Shown here: in pieces, positions 1 through 9,430 of the stretch
Position numbering within the stretch: the first letter of the stretch is position 1
How the letters are laid out: the number at the start of each line of letters is the position of its first letter
Origin: Roseateles sp.
GTDB lineage: Bacteria; Pseudomonadota; Gammaproteobacteria; Burkholderiales; Burkholderiaceae_C
NCBI GenBank assembly: GCA_016790285.1
Contig: JAEUPJ010000014.1
Coordinates: 27,764 to 91,763 of the forward strand
Length of the DNA stretch: 64,000 nucleotides
Direction: 5' to 3'
Made by a program: the position numbers and the translations under genes
Notes under the pieces: model-generated
The model's input: the letters and a program-made list of their open reading frames with translations, nothing else
What the model was told of the DNA's origin: nothing
The model's database searches: none

Positions 1-96
1 AGCCTGAAGTTCCTGCGCAAGACACCCTGGGCGCGCGCCAAGGTGCAGAGCCTGTACCTGTTCATGCGGCGCGAGCAGGCCCGCGCATCGCGCTAG
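1..96 (+). CDS. VF530-family (DUF2132) protein, C-terminal end
   Basis: Only the last 31 codons are in the window; the frame is open from base 1 and ends at TAG. The residues include SLKFLRKTPWARAKVQSLYL, which resembles the conserved C-terminal block of the small VF530 (DUF2132) family, proteins of about 70-90 residues reported to bind DNA. The family assignment rests on this motif alone. The gene is transcribed convergently with minE. The 148 bp between them are GC-rich and contain no gene I can support. Confidence 0.6.
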   Translation, partial: SLKFLRKTPWARAKVQSLYLFMRREQARASR

Positions 97-244
97 GGCA
101 GGACGCTCGGGCCGAGCGCCGGGCCGCCCCAAGCCGGCCCGCAATGGCGATGTGGGAGCGGCTCAAAGCCGCGAACATCGCCGTCCCCTCGGGGGACCGG
201 CCGGGCTTTGCCCGCGTTCAGCGGCGCAAGCCCGGACGAGGGGT

Positions 245-502
245 CTACTTCGCTTCCGGGAGCTCGATCTTGACCTCGAGCACTTCGAGGTCGCCCTGGC
301 GCTCCATGTGCACCTTGATGTCGTCGGGGTTGATCGACACGTATTTGCTGATGACGGCCACCAGCTCGCGCTGCAGCTGCGGCAGGTAGTCGGGGCTGCT
401 GCTGCGGCCGTTGCGCTCGTGGGCGAGGATGAGCTGCAGGCGCTCCTTGGCGACGCTGGCGGAGCTCTTCTTTTCGCCGAGGAAGAAGTTCAGGAATCCC
501 AT
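245..502 (-). CDS. minE: Cell division topological specificity factor MinE
   Basis: An 85-residue protein of normal MinE length. MinE stimulates the MinD ATPase and drives the pole-to-pole Min oscillation that keeps the division septum at midcell. The N-terminus MGFLNFFLG is the membrane-targeting and MinD-contacting part, followed by the anti-MinCD segment ([12 protein letters not shown]). The C-terminal dimerisation domain carries the conserved [18 protein letters not shown]. It is the last gene of minC-minD-minE, 13 bp after minD, with a GGAGG-type ribosome site just before its ATG. The order and spacing are standard for betaproteobacteria. Confidence 0.97.
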   Translation of the reverse strand: MGFLNFFLGEKKSSASVAKERLQLILAHERNGRSSSPDYLPQLQRELVAVISKYVSINPDDIKVHMERQGDLEVLEVKIELPEAK

Positions 503-515
503 GACCTGGCCTCCT

Positions 516-1331
516 TCACTTGCCGCCGAAGACGCGCTTGAACCAGCTCTGCTTCACGGCCTCGGTGAAGCGCATGGGCTTGTCCTCGCCGAGGAAGCGG
601 GCCACCACGTCCTTGTAGGCCTCGGCCACATCGGTGCCCTGCAGGTGGATGGCCGGCGTGCCCTGGTTGGACGCCTGCAGCACGCTCTCGCTCTCGGGGA
701 TGACGCCGATCAGCGGCGTGCGCAGGATCTCGTGGATGTCGTCCAGGCTCAGCATCTGGCCGCCTTCCACCCGGTTGGGGTTGTAGCGCGTGATGAGCAG
801 GTGCTCCTTGACCGGGTCGCCGCCTTCGATGGCGCGCTTGGTCTTGCTGGAGAGCATGCCCAGGATGCGGTCGCTGTCGCGCACCGAGGAGACTTCGGGG
901 TTGGTCACGACCAGCGCCTCGTCGGCGTAGTGCATGGCCATCAGCGCGCCCGTCTCGATGCCGGCAGGGGAGTCGCAGACGATGTAGTCGAACTCCATGG
1001 CCTTGAGCTCGTCGAGCACGCGCTCCACGCCTTCTTGCTTGAGGGCGTCCTTGTCGCGCGTCTGAGAGGCGGCCAGGATGTAGAGCTTGTCGAGCTGCTT
1101 GTCCTTGATGAGGGCCTGGGTCAGCTTGATCTCGTCGTTGATGACGTTGATGAGGTCGTACACCACGCGGCGCTCGACACCCATGATCAGGTCGAGGTTG
1201 CGCAGGCCCACGTCGAAGTCGATGACGCAGGTCTTGAGGCCGCGCATCGCGAGGCCCGTGGCAAAGCTTGCGCTGGTGGTGGTCTTGCCGACCCCGCCCT
1301 TGCCGGATGTGACGACGACGATCTTGGTCAT
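516..1331 (-). CDS. minD: Septum site-determining ATPase MinD
   Basis: A 271-residue membrane-associated ATPase that recruits MinC to the membrane and is released by MinE. The deviant Walker A motif GKGGVGKTT lies at residues 10-18, with both the signature Lys11 and Lys16. The switch-type CDSPAG segment is present, and the C-terminus [12 protein letters not shown] is the amphipathic membrane-targeting helix. An upstream in-frame start would add 17 residues; I chose the internal ATG because the protein then begins [13 protein letters not shown] as in the family, and AGGAAAG sits 8 bases before it. It lies between minC and minE in the same operon. Confidence 0.97.
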   Translation of the reverse strand: MTKIVVVTSGKGGVGKTTTSASFATGLAMRGLKTCVIDFDVGLRNLDLIMGVERRVVYDLINVINDEIKLTQALIKDKQLDKLYILAASQTRDKDALKQEGVERVLDELKAMEFDYIVCDSPAGIETGALMAMHYADEALVVTNPEVSSVRDSDRILGMLSSKTKRAIEGGDPVKEHLLITRYNPNRVEGGQMLSLDDIHEILRTPLIGVIPESESVLQASNQGTPAIHLQGTDVAEAYKDVVARFLGEDKPMRFTEAVKQSWFKRVFGGK

Positions 1332-1378
1332 CTGGGGCTTTCCTGGTTGGTTCAGTTCAATGGGGTTCACAGCGGGCG

Positions 1379-2218
1379 TCACAGGGACAGCGGCTGCATC
1401 AGCAGCTTCTCGCCGTCAAGCAGCACCTGCGCGGGCTTGCCGGCCACGTCGGCCGGCAGCGGGTTCTCGGTCGTGCGGTAGATGCCGGCGATCGACAGCA
1501 GCTCGGCTTCCAGGCTGTGGGCGTAGATGCGCGCCGAGGTGTCGCCGCGCGCACCGGCAATCGCCTTGCCGCGCAGAGGCGCATAGACATGCACGCTGCC
1601 GTCGGCGATCACTTCGGCGCCGTGGTTCACGAGGGCCAGCACGACGAGGTCGCCGCCCTTGGCATACACGCGCTGGCCGGAGCGCAGCGGCTTGTCGACG
1701 ACCATCGTGGGCGCCGGCGCCGCGGGCTTCTCGATGAACTTCTCGACGACGATCTCGCGCACCACTTCCCGCACCACCTCGCGCACGGGCTCCGACGGCG
1801 CTGCGGCACGCTCGGCGACGGGTTCGTCGGCCGCATCGGCCAGGCCCAGCTCATGCGCGAGCGCCAGCTCCTCGGGCGTGGCGCCCGCCACGGCCACGGG
1901 CTGCAGCTGGCTGTCGCGCAGCAACTGCACGATGCCGCGCAGGTCCACGGGGGCGGGGCCGTCCAGCGCGAGCGGCGCCTGGCCTTCGGTGGCCGGCGAG
2001 GCCGAGGCCGCGCGCGGCACGGCGGTGAGGTCGATGACGACGGGCTCATGCTCGAAACCGCCCTGGCCGGCGCGTGAGGCCCAGTCCGCGGCGATCTCGG
2101 CCATGTCGCTGCTGTGCAGCACCAGGCCCAGCAGGCTGAAGCGGCGCGACTTCAATTCGAAAGTGCTGGCACGTGAAGCGGCCCTGCGCCCCCCGTTGTC
2201 CCTCGTCTGATCCGCCAT
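1379..2218 (-). CDS. minC: Septum site-determining protein MinC
   Basis: A 279-residue FtsZ-assembly inhibitor, activated at the poles by MinD. Residues 1 to about 115 match the MinC N-terminal domain ([19 protein letters not shown]). Residues from about 170 match the C-terminal beta-helix that binds MinD ([29 protein letters not shown]). The linker is long for the family and contains a repetitive charged stretch ([17 protein letters not shown]) that may form a short helix. It is longer than E. coli MinC (231 residues) mainly because of this linker. First gene of minCDE; its promoter must lie in the non-coding region to the right. Confidence 0.95.
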   Translation of the reverse strand: MADQTRDNGGRRAASRASTFELKSRRFSLLGLVLHSSDMAEIAADWASRAGQGGFEHEPVVIDLTAVPRAASASPATEGQAPLALDGPAPVDLRGIVQLLRDSQLQPVAVAGATPEELALAHELGLADAADEPVAERAAAPSEPVREVVREVVREIVVEKFIEKPAAPAPTMVVDKPLRSGQRVYAKGGDLVVLALVNHGAEVIADGSVHVYAPLRGKAIAGARGDTSARIYAHSLEAELLSIAGIYRTTENPLPADVAGKPAQVLLDGEKLLMQPLSL

Positions 2219-2832
2219 CGCCCCGTTGCCGCCTCGTCAAAAGGCCGCGAGTTTAGCCGCCGCCCCCACACCGCCCGGTTGGGGACTGCCCCCAGCGCCG
2301 GGCCGGCACGCCGGCACGCCGCCTCAAAAACAGGCACGCCAGCCCGGGTGGCGGCCGATCAAGCACTTAGCGCGGCTGTCGTCAGATGCCCCACAGACTT
2401 GTCCACAGTTCGCGGGGACAAAACCGGGGTTTCACGTCATCCAGACGCGTGACATCCGCCCACTGCGGCTTGACTTATCCCCAAATTCGGCACCCGTCAA
2501 GCGTTTTGGACCCTGACCCCCGCCCCGGCCTCATCAACCCGGCTGACTTCGCTAAGTGGTTGATTCATATAGGAAGCCGTCGGGTGCTCAAAAATTCAGC
2601 AACCTAAGCGGAGCCGCATCACACAAGGGCTTGGCTGCGATGCAGCCCCCTTTTCCACAAAGTTTTCCACAGACTCGGTGGATAGGTTGCAGAACTGTTA
2701 CGGATCAGTGACTTAGGCCCGGTCGTTGAGGCTGTCTGTAGCTTTCGGCGCCAAGTGCGAAGGCCTGCCGGGGCGGCGCGCGGGTTACATTGGCCCATGC
2801 CCGCGCATCCGGGCGCTCCCAGGAGACCGCAG
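2219..2832. other. 614-bp non-coding region between divergent minC and the 60-residue protein gene
   Basis: No open frame here looks protein-like. The right half is clearly poorer in GC than the rest of the window. It holds several nonamers resembling the DnaA box (listed separately) and the sequence TTGATTCATATAGG near 2559-2572. An inverted pair CACTTAGC (2364-2371) and GCTAAGTG (2551-2558) frames the middle. Genes on both sides are transcribed away from it, so it must at least hold the minCDE promoter and that of the rightward genes. Confidence 0.6.
2399..2685. promoter_or_regulatory. Cluster of DnaA-box-like nonamers
   Basis: Compared with the DnaA box TTATCCACA, the region has TTGTCCACA (2399-2407), TTATCCCCA (2475-2483) and TTTTCCACA twice (2651-2659 and 2663-2671, a 12-bp direct repeat). 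Each differs at one position. GGTGGATAG on the opposite strand (2677-2685) has two mismatches. Four near-matches within 275 bp of a GC-rich genome, in the least GC-rich part of the area, suggest DnaA binding. It could be a DnaA-regulated promoter, a titration site or part of an origin; there is no dnaA or dnaN nearby, so origin function is unproven. Confidence 0.45.
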
Positions 2833-3015
2833 GTGGCCACACCGAACTACAGCTATGAGAAACGCCAGCGTGAACTGGCCAAGAAACGCAAGGCCGAAGA
2901 AAAGCGCCAGCGCAAGCTGAGCGGCAAGCCCGCCGAGGATGATGGGCCCGCCGAGGCCGACAGCCACACGCCACCGCCCCCCGGCGAACCCGGCCCGGCC
3001 GAACCGCAAACCTAG
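2833..3015 (+). CDS. Small lysine/arginine-rich conserved hypothetical protein
   Basis: A 60-residue protein starting at GTG, preceded by CAGGAGACC as ribosome site. The first half is very basic and helical (NYSYEKRQRELAKKRKAEEK) and the tail is acidic and proline-rich. Short proteins starting with this KRQRELAKKRK pattern are common next to housekeeping genes in Burkholderiales and have no known function. Its composition suggests a nucleic-acid or ribosome contact, but that is a guess. metG begins 42 bp downstream in the same direction, so the two may be co-transcribed. Confidence 0.7.
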   Translation: MATPNYSYEKRQRELAKKRKAEEKRQRKLSGKPAEDDGPAEADSHTPPPPGEPGPAEPQT

Positions 3016-3057
3016 AATCGCGGGCTTTCCCGTCCTGACCCAGCCGCCACAGCGCCC

Positions 3058-5103
3058 ATGCCCCGCCAGCTCTTCGTCACCACTGCCCTGCCCTATGCCA
3101 ACGCCGGTTTCCACATCGGCCACATCATGGAGTACACCCAGGCCGACATCTGGGTTCGCTACCAGCGCATGGCGGGCTCGCAGGTGCACTTCGTCTGCGC
3201 GGACGACGCCCACGGCGCGCCGATCATGATCGCGGCCGAGAAGGCCGGCAAGACACCGCAGGACTTCGTCGCCGGCATCGCTGCCGGCCGCAAGCAGTAC
3301 CTCGACGGCTTTCACATCAGCTTCGACAACTGGCACTCCACCGACGGGCCGGAGAACCACGAGCTGTCCAAGGCCGTCTATCTGGCCCTGCGGCACAACG
3401 AGCTGATCTCGACCAAGACCATCGAGCAGTTCTTCGACCCCGCCAAGTCGATGTTCCTGCCCGACCGCTTCATCAAGGGCGAATGCCCGAAGTGCGGCGC
3501 GAAGGACCAGTACGGCGACTCCTGCGAGGTCTGCGGCGCCGTCTACGCACCCACCGAGCTGAAGAACCCCTACTCGGTGCTGTCGGGCGCCACGCCGGTG
3601 CTCAAGACGAGCGAGCATTACTTCTTCAAGCTCAGCGACCCGCGCTGCGTCGAGTTCCTCACGCAGTGGACGCAGGATGCGGGCCGGCTGCAGCCCGAAG
3701 TGCTCAACAAGATCCGCGAGTGGTTCGAGCCCGACGAAGAAGGCAACAACCGCCTGAGCGACTGGGACATCAGCCGCGACGCGCCCTACTTCGGCATCGA
3801 GATCCCCGACGCGCCGGGCAAGTACTTCTACGTCTGGCTGGACGCCCCCATCGGCTACCTCGCCTCGCTGAAGAACTACTTCGGCAAGATCGGCCAGGAT
3901 TACGACGCCTTCATGGCCGACGAATCGGTGGAGCAGATCCACTTCATCGGCAAGGACATCACCTACTTCCACACGCTGTTCTGGCCGGCCATGCTGCATT
4001 TCAGCGGCCGCAAGACGCCCAACCACGTGTTCGTGCACGGCTTCATGACCGTCAATGGCGGCGAGAAGATGAGCAAGAGCCGCGGCACGGGGCTGGACCC
4101 GCTCAAGTACCTGAGCCTGGGCCTGAACGCCGAGTGGCTGCGCTACTACATTGCCGCCAAGCTCAATGCCCGCGTCGAGGACATCGACTTCAACCCCGAG
4201 GACTTCGCCGCCCGCGTCAACAGCGACCTGGTGGGCAAGTACATCAACATCGCCTCGCGCGCGGCCGGTTTCCTGACCAAGCGTTTCGGCGGCAAGCTCA
4301 GCGCCGACCTGGGCGTGGAAGGCCGCATGCTGCTGGACGCCCTGCGCGCCCACAGCGGCGCCATCGCCGAGCTGTACGAGAGCCGCGAGTTCGGCAAGGC
4401 CCTGCGCGAGATCATGGCGCTGGCCGACAAGGTCAACGAGTTCGTCGACCAGCACAAGCCCTGGGAGCTGGCCAAGCAGGACGGCATGGATGCCGCGCTG
4501 CACGACGTCTGCAGCGTCTGCATCGAAGCCTTCCGCGTGCTGACCGTCTACCTCAAGCCCGTGCTGCCGGCGCTGGCGGCGCAGGTCGAGGCCTTCCTGA
4601 AGGTCGAGCCGCTGCAGTGGCCCGATGCCGCACGGTCGCTGGGCGCGCACACCATCGGCACCTACCAGCACCTGATGCAGCGCGTGGACCTGACCAAGGT
4701 CGAGCAGCTGTTCGAGGCCCCGCCCGCGCCCAAGGTGGTGCCCGGCGGCGAAGACATCGCCGCCGAGATCAAGATCGACGACTTCGCCAAGGTCGACCTG
4801 CGCATCGCCAGGATCGTCAAGGCCGAGCTGGTGGAGGGCTCCGACAAGCTGCTGCGCCTGACGCTGGACGCCGGCGAAGGCCGCACGCGCAACGTCTTCA
4901 GCGGCATCCGCAGCGCCTACAAGCCCGAAGACCTGGAAGGCAAACTGACCGTGCTGGTGGCCAACCTGGCGCCGCGCAAGATGAAGTTCGGCGTCAGCGA
5001 GGGCATGGTGCTGGCTGCGAGCCACGCCGACGAGAAGGCCAACCCGGGCATCTTCGTGCTCGAGCCCCACACGGGCGCCCAGCCGGGCATGCGGGTGCGC
5101 TGA
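3058..5103 (+). CDS. metG: Methionine--tRNA ligase with C-terminal tRNA-binding domain
   Basis: A 681-residue class I aminoacyl-tRNA synthetase that charges tRNA-Met in the cytoplasm. The HIGH motif is at residues 19-22 ([10 protein letters not shown]) and KMSKS at 337-341. The zinc knuckle in the connective peptide keeps CPKC and CEVC. The anticodon-binding helical domain follows, and residues from about 570 form the OB-fold tRNA-binding/dimerisation domain ([22 protein letters not shown]). Length and domain order match the long bacterial form. The start ATG gives the family N-terminus [14 protein letters not shown]. Confidence 0.98.
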   Translation: MPRQLFVTTALPYANAGFHIGHIMEYTQADIWVRYQRMAGSQVHFVCADDAHGAPIMIAAEKAGKTPQDFVAGIAAGRKQYLDGFHISFDNWHSTDGPENHELSKAVYLALRHNELISTKTIEQFFDPAKSMFLPDRFIKGECPKCGAKDQYGDSCEVCGAVYAPTELKNPYSVLSGATPVLKTSEHYFFKLSDPRCVEFLTQWTQDAGRLQPEVLNKIREWFEPDEEGNNRLSDWDISRDAPYFGIEIPDAPGKYFYVWLDAPIGYLASLKNYFGKIGQDYDAFMADESVEQIHFIGKDITYFHTLFWPAMLHFSGRKTPNHVFVHGFMTVNGGEKMSKSRGTGLDPLKYLSLGLNAEWLRYYIAAKLNARVEDIDFNPEDFAARVNSDLVGKYINIASRAAGFLTKRFGGKLSADLGVEGRMLLDALRAHSGAIAELYESREFGKALREIMALADKVNEFVDQHKPWELAKQDGMDAALHDVCSVCIEAFRVLTVYLKPVLPALAAQVEAFLKVEPLQWPDAARSLGAHTIGTYQHLMQRVDLTKVEQLFEAPPAPKVVPGGEDIAAEIKIDDFAKVDLRIARIVKAELVEGSDKLLRLTLDAGEGRTRNVFSGIRSAYKPEDLEGKLTVLVANLAPRKMKFGVSEGMVLAASHADEKANPGIFVLEPHTGAQPGMRVR

Positions 5104-5219
5104 GGCCATGAGCGCCCCGCTCGGCCAGTCGCGGCGCCGCCGCTTCATCGCCGAGCGCTACCACTGCGGTCCTCCAGGCACGGCGCGCCTCGCGTCGTGT
5201 GCCCTTGCCCGGAGACCCC

Positions 5220-6866
5220 ATGCCCCTGCCCCGCCTGCATCCCTTTCGCCCCCGCAGCCTCGCGCTGCTGGCAGGCTATTCGCGCGAACAGCTGGTCACT
5301 GACGTCGGCGCCGGCATCACCGTCGGCATCGTCGCCCTGCCCCTGGCGCTGGCGTTTGCCATCGCCTCCGGGCTGCGTCCCGAGCAGGGCCTGGCCACGG
5401 CCATCATCGCGGGCTTCCTGATCTCGCTGCTGGGGGGCTCCAGCGTGCAGATCGGCGGGCCGGCCGGCGCCTTCATCGTCGTGGTCTACGGCATCCTGCA
5501 GCGCTACGGGCTGGCCAACCTGCTGCTGGCCACCATGGGCGCGGGCGTGCTGCTGCTGCTGATGGGCGCCCTGCGCCTGGGGGCGCTGGTGCGCTTCATC
5601 CCGGTGGCCATCGTGACGGGCTTCACCAACGGCATCGCCGTGCTCATTGCGCTGGCCCAGCTGAAGGACTTCCTGGGCCTGCGCATCGAGAAGATGCCGG
5701 CGGACTTCTTCGGCCAGATCGAGGCCCTGGCCACCCACATCGGCAGCGTCAACCCGGCAGCACCCGCACTGGCCGCGGCCTGCATGGCCGTCGTGCTGCT
5801 CTGGCCCAAGAACATCGCGCAGGACCGGCCGCTCACGGGCCTGCGTCGAGCCCTGGCCTTGCTGCCCGGCACCGTGATCGCCCTGGCGGCTGCCACCGCG
5901 GTCACGGCGGCCTTCGCGCTGCCGCTGGACACCATCGGCAGCCGCTTCGGCGGCATCCCGCAATCGCTGCCGGCCCTGGCCTGGCCCACGCTCGACTGGG
6001 CTGGCGCCAAGCAGCTCGTCATCCCCACGCTGACGCTTGCGCTGCTGGGCGCCATCGAGTCGCTGCTGTGCGCCCGCGTGGCCGACAAGCTCACCCCCCA
6101 CCTGCCCCGGCACGACCCCAACCAGGAACTGATGGCCCAGGGCATCGCCAACCTGACCGTGCCGCTGTTCGGCGGGCTGCCGGCCACCGGCACCATCGCC
6201 CGCACCGTCACCAACATCCGCGCCGGCGCCACCAGCCCGGTGGCGGGCATCGTGCATGCGTTGACGCTGCTCGTCATCCTGCTGGCCGCCGCGCCGCTGG
6301 CCGCCCATGTGCCGCTGGCCGCACTCGCCGGGATCCTGCTCGTGGTGGCCTGGAACATGGGCGAGTGGCACGAGTTCGCGCGCCTGAAGCGCTTCAACCT
6401 CACCTACCGCACCTTGCTGGTGGGCACCTTCACGCTCACCGTCGTGGCCGACCTGACGGTGGCGGTGGAAGTGGGCCTCGTCACGGCCTGCCTGTTCTTC
6501 GTCTACCGCATGAGCCAGCTCTTCCAGCTGCGCCCGCTGGCCGAGGCCCCGGCGGGCGTGGCAGCCTACGAGCTCTACGGCGCCTTGTTCTTCGGCGCGG
6601 TCGGCAAGCTGGAGACGCTGCCGGAGCAGCTGCCCGCGGGCACCCGCACGGTGGCGCTGCAGATGCACCGCCTCGTGCAGATGGACACGACGGGCGTGGA
6701 AGCCCTGCGCGAGCTGCTGCGGGCGCTGGGCAAGCGCGACGTGAGACTGGTGCTCATCCAGGTCAACGCCCAGCCCCTGGACCTGCTGCGCCGCAGCGGC
6801 CTGGCCGCCGAGCTGGGCGAGGGGGCGATCATGCAATCGCTGTCCGAACTAAAATCACCGGCTTAG
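5220..6866 (+). CDS. SulP-family anion transporter with STAS domain
   Basis: A 548-residue inner-membrane protein of the SulP (SLC26-like) family, whose members carry sulfate, bicarbonate or dicarboxylates. The N-terminal signature reads VTDVGAGITVGIVALPLALAF, followed by about ten or more hydrophobic segments. The STAS domain occupies roughly residues 430-548 (VALQMHRLVQMDTTGVEALR). The substrate cannot be told from the sequence. An upstream GTG at 5199 would add seven residues; I prefer ATG 5220, which has GGAGA eight bases before it. It follows metG by 116 bp with no clear terminator and runs toward DUF3460. Confidence 0.9.
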   Translation: MPLPRLHPFRPRSLALLAGYSREQLVTDVGAGITVGIVALPLALAFAIASGLRPEQGLATAIIAGFLISLLGGSSVQIGGPAGAFIVVVYGILQRYGLANLLLATMGAGVLLLLMGALRLGALVRFIPVAIVTGFTNGIAVLIALAQLKDFLGLRIEKMPADFFGQIEALATHIGSVNPAAPALAAACMAVVLLWPKNIAQDRPLTGLRRALALLPGTVIALAAATAVTAAFALPLDTIGSRFGGIPQSLPALAWPTLDWAGAKQLVIPTLTLALLGAIESLLCARVADKLTPHLPRHDPNQELMAQGIANLTVPLFGGLPATGTIARTVTNIRAGATSPVAGIVHALTLLVILLAAAPLAAHVPLAALAGILLVVAWNMGEWHEFARLKRFNLTYRTLLVGTFTLTVVADLTVAVEVGLVTACLFFVYRMSQLFQLRPLAEAPAGVAAYELYGALFFGAVGKLETLPEQLPAGTRTVALQMHRLVQMDTTGVEALRELLRALGKRDVRLVLIQVNAQPLDLLRRSGLAAELGEGAIMQSLSELKSPA

Positions 6867-6881
6867 CCCACGAGACCCGCC

Positions 6882-7085
6882 ATGCCGCTGTTCTGGAAAC
6901 CCTACAAGTCCGAAGTCACGCAATTCATCGAGCAGCTCAAGGCCCAGCGCCCCACGCTGGAAGCCGAACAGCGCGCCGGCCGCGCCCTGCTGTGGGACAA
7001 GGAGCAGGACCGCTCGGCCCAGTCCGAGTTCACCCAGGCCCGCGTGGCCCAGAAGCCCTACGTCTACCAGACGGACTCGAAGTAA
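6882..7085 (+). CDS. DUF3460 family protein
   Basis: A 67-residue soluble protein matching the betaproteobacterial DUF3460 family, with a SEVTQFIEQLKAQRPTLE start and a conserved LLWDKEQD segment. Function is unknown. It lies 15 bp after the SulP gene and 6 bp before scpA. DUF3460 directly upstream of scpA is a recurrent order in Burkholderiales, which suggests co-expression with the chromosome-segregation gene. A TAAAAT hexamer within the end of the SulP gene (6850-6855) could be a -10 element, but no good -35 accompanies it. Confidence 0.85.
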   Translation: MPLFWKPYKSEVTQFIEQLKAQRPTLEAEQRAGRALLWDKEQDRSAQSEFTQARVAQKPYVYQTDSK

Positions 7086-7091
7086 ACCGCG

Positions 7092-7931
7092 ATGACGGCC
7101 GTGGCTGACGACGCCAGCCCAGCCACGTCCGACCTGCCCGAGGTGGTGGATGCGGTCGCGGTGGCCCGCTTGTACGGCGAGCCGCTGTTCCAGATGCCGC
7201 TGGACCTCTACATCCCGCCGGATGCCTTGGAGGTCTTCCTGGAAGCCTTCCAGGGGCCGCTGGACCTGCTGCTCTACCTCATCCGCAAGCAGAACTTCAA
7301 CATCCTCGACATCCCGCTGGCCGACGTCACGCGCCAGTACCTGAGCTACGTCGAGCAGATCCGCCAGCACAACCTGGAGCTGGCGAGCGAATACCTGCTG
7401 ATGGCCGCGATGCTCATCGAGATCAAGTCGCGCATGCTGCTGCCGCCCAAGAAGTCGGAGGACGGCAAGGAAGTCGAGGACCCACGCGCCGAGCTCGTGC
7501 GCCGCCTGCTGGAGTACGAGCAGATGAAGCTCGCCGCGGCGCGGCTGGACCGCCTGCCCGTGCTGGGGCGCGATTTCCTGCGCGCCCAGATCCACATCGA
7601 GCAGTCGCTCACACCGCGCTTCCCGGATGTCTCCACCGTCGACCTGCGCGAGGCGTGGCTGGACATACTCAAGCGCGCCAAGCTCAACCAGCACCACAAG
7701 ATCAGCCGCGAGCAGCTCTCGGTGCGCGAGCACATGAGCATCGTGCTGCGCCGCCTGCAGGGCCAGCGCTTCGTGGAGTTCGAGCACCTGTTCGACGTCC
7801 AGAAGGGCCAGGCCGTGCTGGTGGTCACCTTCATCGCCATGCTCGAGCTGGCCAAGGAGCGGCTGCTCGAGATCACGCAGGCCGAGGCCTTCGCCCCGAT
7901 CTACGTGCGGCTGGCCTACACGCCTGTCTAG
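7092..7931 (+). CDS. scpA: Segregation and condensation protein ScpA
   Basis: A 279-residue kleisin that bridges the Smc heads and binds ScpB in the bacterial condensin, needed for chromosome compaction and segregation. The N-terminal kleisin motif is clear (FQGPLDLLLYLIRKQNFNI, then IPLADVTRQYL) with the following MLIEIKSRMLLP helix. The C-terminal winged helix (VVTFIAMLELAKERLLEITQ) that contacts Smc is present. It has a longer N-terminus than Bacillus ScpA, as usual for betaproteobacteria. scpB is not adjacent within the window; the next gene is convergent, 18 bp away. Confidence 0.95.
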   Translation: MTAVADDASPATSDLPEVVDAVAVARLYGEPLFQMPLDLYIPPDALEVFLEAFQGPLDLLLYLIRKQNFNILDIPLADVTRQYLSYVEQIRQHNLELASEYLLMAAMLIEIKSRMLLPPKKSEDGKEVEDPRAELVRRLLEYEQMKLAAARLDRLPVLGRDFLRAQIHIEQSLTPRFPDVSTVDLREAWLDILKRAKLNQHHKISREQLSVREHMSIVLRRLQGQRFVEFEHLFDVQKGQAVLVVTFIAMLELAKERLLEITQAEAFAPIYVRLAYTPV

Positions 7932-7949
7932 CCCGTCTAACGCGGCGCC

Positions 7950-8855
7950 TTACTTGCCGCGCAGCTTCTGCACGGCCACCACACCGGCCAGCACCAAGGC
8001 ACCGGCCACGACACCCACCAGCGCATTGGCGCCGTTTTCCAGCACCGCGGCCACGAGCCAGGCCTGGCCCTCGGCCAGGTGGGCGATGGCGTGGTGCAGC
8101 GGCGCGATGCCGTGCGCCAGGATTCCGCCACCGACCAGGAACATCGCCGCCGTGCCCAGCACGGTCAGCAGCTTCATGAGGCGCGGCGCCGCGGCCAGCA
8201 GGAAACGGCCGACACCTTGCGCGGCCGCACCGGACTTGCGCGACAGCCACAGGCCCACGTCGTCCATCTTCACGATGCCCGCCACGAAGCCGTAGACGCC
8301 CACCGTCATCGCGACCGACACGGCCACCAGCACGGCCAGCTGCTGTTGCAGCGATACCGTGGCCACCGTGCCCAGCGCGATGACGATGATCTCGGCGGAC
8401 AGGATGAAGTCGGTGCGGATGGCACCCTTGATCTTGTCGCGCTCGTAGGTGGCCATGTCGACCTTCTCGTCGGCCAGCGCCTTGACGTGATCGGCGTGGT
8501 GGGCCGCGTCCTCGTCGGGGCTGTGCAGGAACTTGTGCGCCAGCTTCTCGAAGCCCTCGAAGCACAGGTAGGCACCGCCCACCATCAGCAGCGGCGTGAT
8601 GGCCCAGGGCGCAAACGCCGAGATGGCGAGTGCGGCCGGCACCAGGATGGCCTTGTTGATGAGCGAGCCCCAGGCCACGGCCCACACGACGGGCAGCTCG
8701 CGGTCGGCGTTCACGCCGGAGACCTGCTGCGCATTCAGCGCCAGGTCATCGCCCAGCACGCCGGCGGTCTTCTTGGCGGCGACCTTGGTCATGGTCGCCA
8801 CGTCGTCCAGGACGGTGGCGATGTCATCGAGCAGGACGAGAAGGCTGGAGGCCAT
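7950..8855 (-). CDS. DUF808 family inner-membrane protein (YedI-like)
   Basis: A 301-residue integral membrane protein of unknown function. The N-terminal signature ([18 protein letters not shown], then [20 protein letters not shown]) is that of E. coli YedI and DUF808. Several hydrophobic segments follow ([20 protein letters not shown] and three or four more near the C-terminus). A start ten codons upstream is possible, but MASSLL is where the family begins. Convergent with scpA and 68 bp from the MaoC gene, which is on the same strand. Confidence 0.88.
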   Translation of the reverse strand: MASSLLVLLDDIATVLDDVATMTKVAAKKTAGVLGDDLALNAQQVSGVNADRELPVVWAVAWGSLINKAILVPAALAISAFAPWAITPLLMVGGAYLCFEGFEKLAHKFLHSPDEDAAHHADHVKALADEKVDMATYERDKIKGAIRTDFILSAEIIVIALGTVATVSLQQQLAVLVAVSVAMTVGVYGFVAGIVKMDDVGLWLSRKSGAAAQGVGRFLLAAAPRLMKLLTVLGTAAMFLVGGGILAHGIAPLHHAIAHLAEGQAWLVAAVLENGANALVGVVAGALVLAGVVAVQKLRGK

Positions 8856-8923
8856 GGGGTGTGCGGTCGTTGCAAAGACGCGCATGCTAGCCGGCCAGCC
8901 CGGCGCCATCCTCAACCAAAAGC

Positions 8924-9379
8924 TCAGCGATAGTGCCGCGCCAGGCTTTCCGCCACACAGACCGGCTTGGCCGCGCCTTCGGCCTGCACGGCGACCTCCA
9001 CGGTCAGCTGGGTCGCGCCCCCGGCCACTTCGTCCATGGCCAGCAGCTTGAAGCCGGCCCGCAGCCGGCTGCCCACAGGCACCGGCGCGGTGAAGCGCAC
9101 CTTGTTGAGGCCGTAGTTCAGCACCATGCGGCTTTCGCGCACCGCAAAGCCGGTTTCGAAGAAGTACGGGATGAGCGACAGGGTCAGAAAGCCATGCGCG
9201 ATGGGTGTGCCGAAAGGCCCCGCCTTGGCCCGCTCGGGGTCGACATGGATCCACTGGCGGTCTTCGGTCGCCTCGGCAAAGGCATTGACGCGGGCCTGGT
9301 CGACGGTGATCCAATCGCTGTGGCCCAGGGGCTGGCCGATCAGGGCCTGCAGCTCGGCGAGGGTCTCGAAGGTGCGCAT
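8924..9379 (-). CDS. MaoC-like (R)-enoyl-CoA hydratase / dehydratase
   Basis: A 151-residue single hot-dog-fold protein. The hydratase catalytic pair is intact: Asp40 and His45 in EDRQWIHVD, followed by [16 protein letters not shown], the typical MaoC active-site loop. Such enzymes hydrate trans-2-enoyl-CoA to (R)-3-hydroxyacyl-CoA, for fatty-acid turnover or polyhydroxyalkanoate supply. The acyl chain specificity is unknown. It stands alone, divergent from kefF with 51 bp between start codons. Confidence 0.88.
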   Translation of the reverse strand: MRTFETLAELQALIGQPLGHSDWITVDQARVNAFAEATEDRQWIHVDPERAKAGPFGTPIAHGFLTLSLIPYFFETGFAVRESRMVLNYGLNKVRFTAPVPVGSRLRAGFKLLAMDEVAGGATQLTVEVAVQAEGAAKPVCVAESLARHYR

Positions 9380-9430
9380 AGGGGAGGACGAGGTGGGAGC
9401 AGTCGTGCGGCCACGTTAATCTAGGTCGCC

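Noticed and set aside
2399-2685. Calling this the chromosomal replication origin
   Set aside because: No dnaA, dnaN, rpmH or gidA is close, and boxes are imperfect; skew data over the whole chromosome are needed. Kept only as a DnaA-box-like cluster.
2785-5148. A 787-codon open frame on the minus strand opposite metG
   Set aside because: It is the antisense of an unmistakable synthetase, is rich in His/Leu/Val/Asp in the pattern that GC-rich third positions produce, and has no recognisable domain. Similar long antisense frames oppose the SulP, GGDEF-EAL, flhA and flgK genes and were left out for the same reason.
5108-5302. Small plus-strand frame between metG and the SulP gene
   Set aside because: It overlaps the SulP start, lacks a ribosome site and consists of Arg/Pro/Ala low-complexity sequence.
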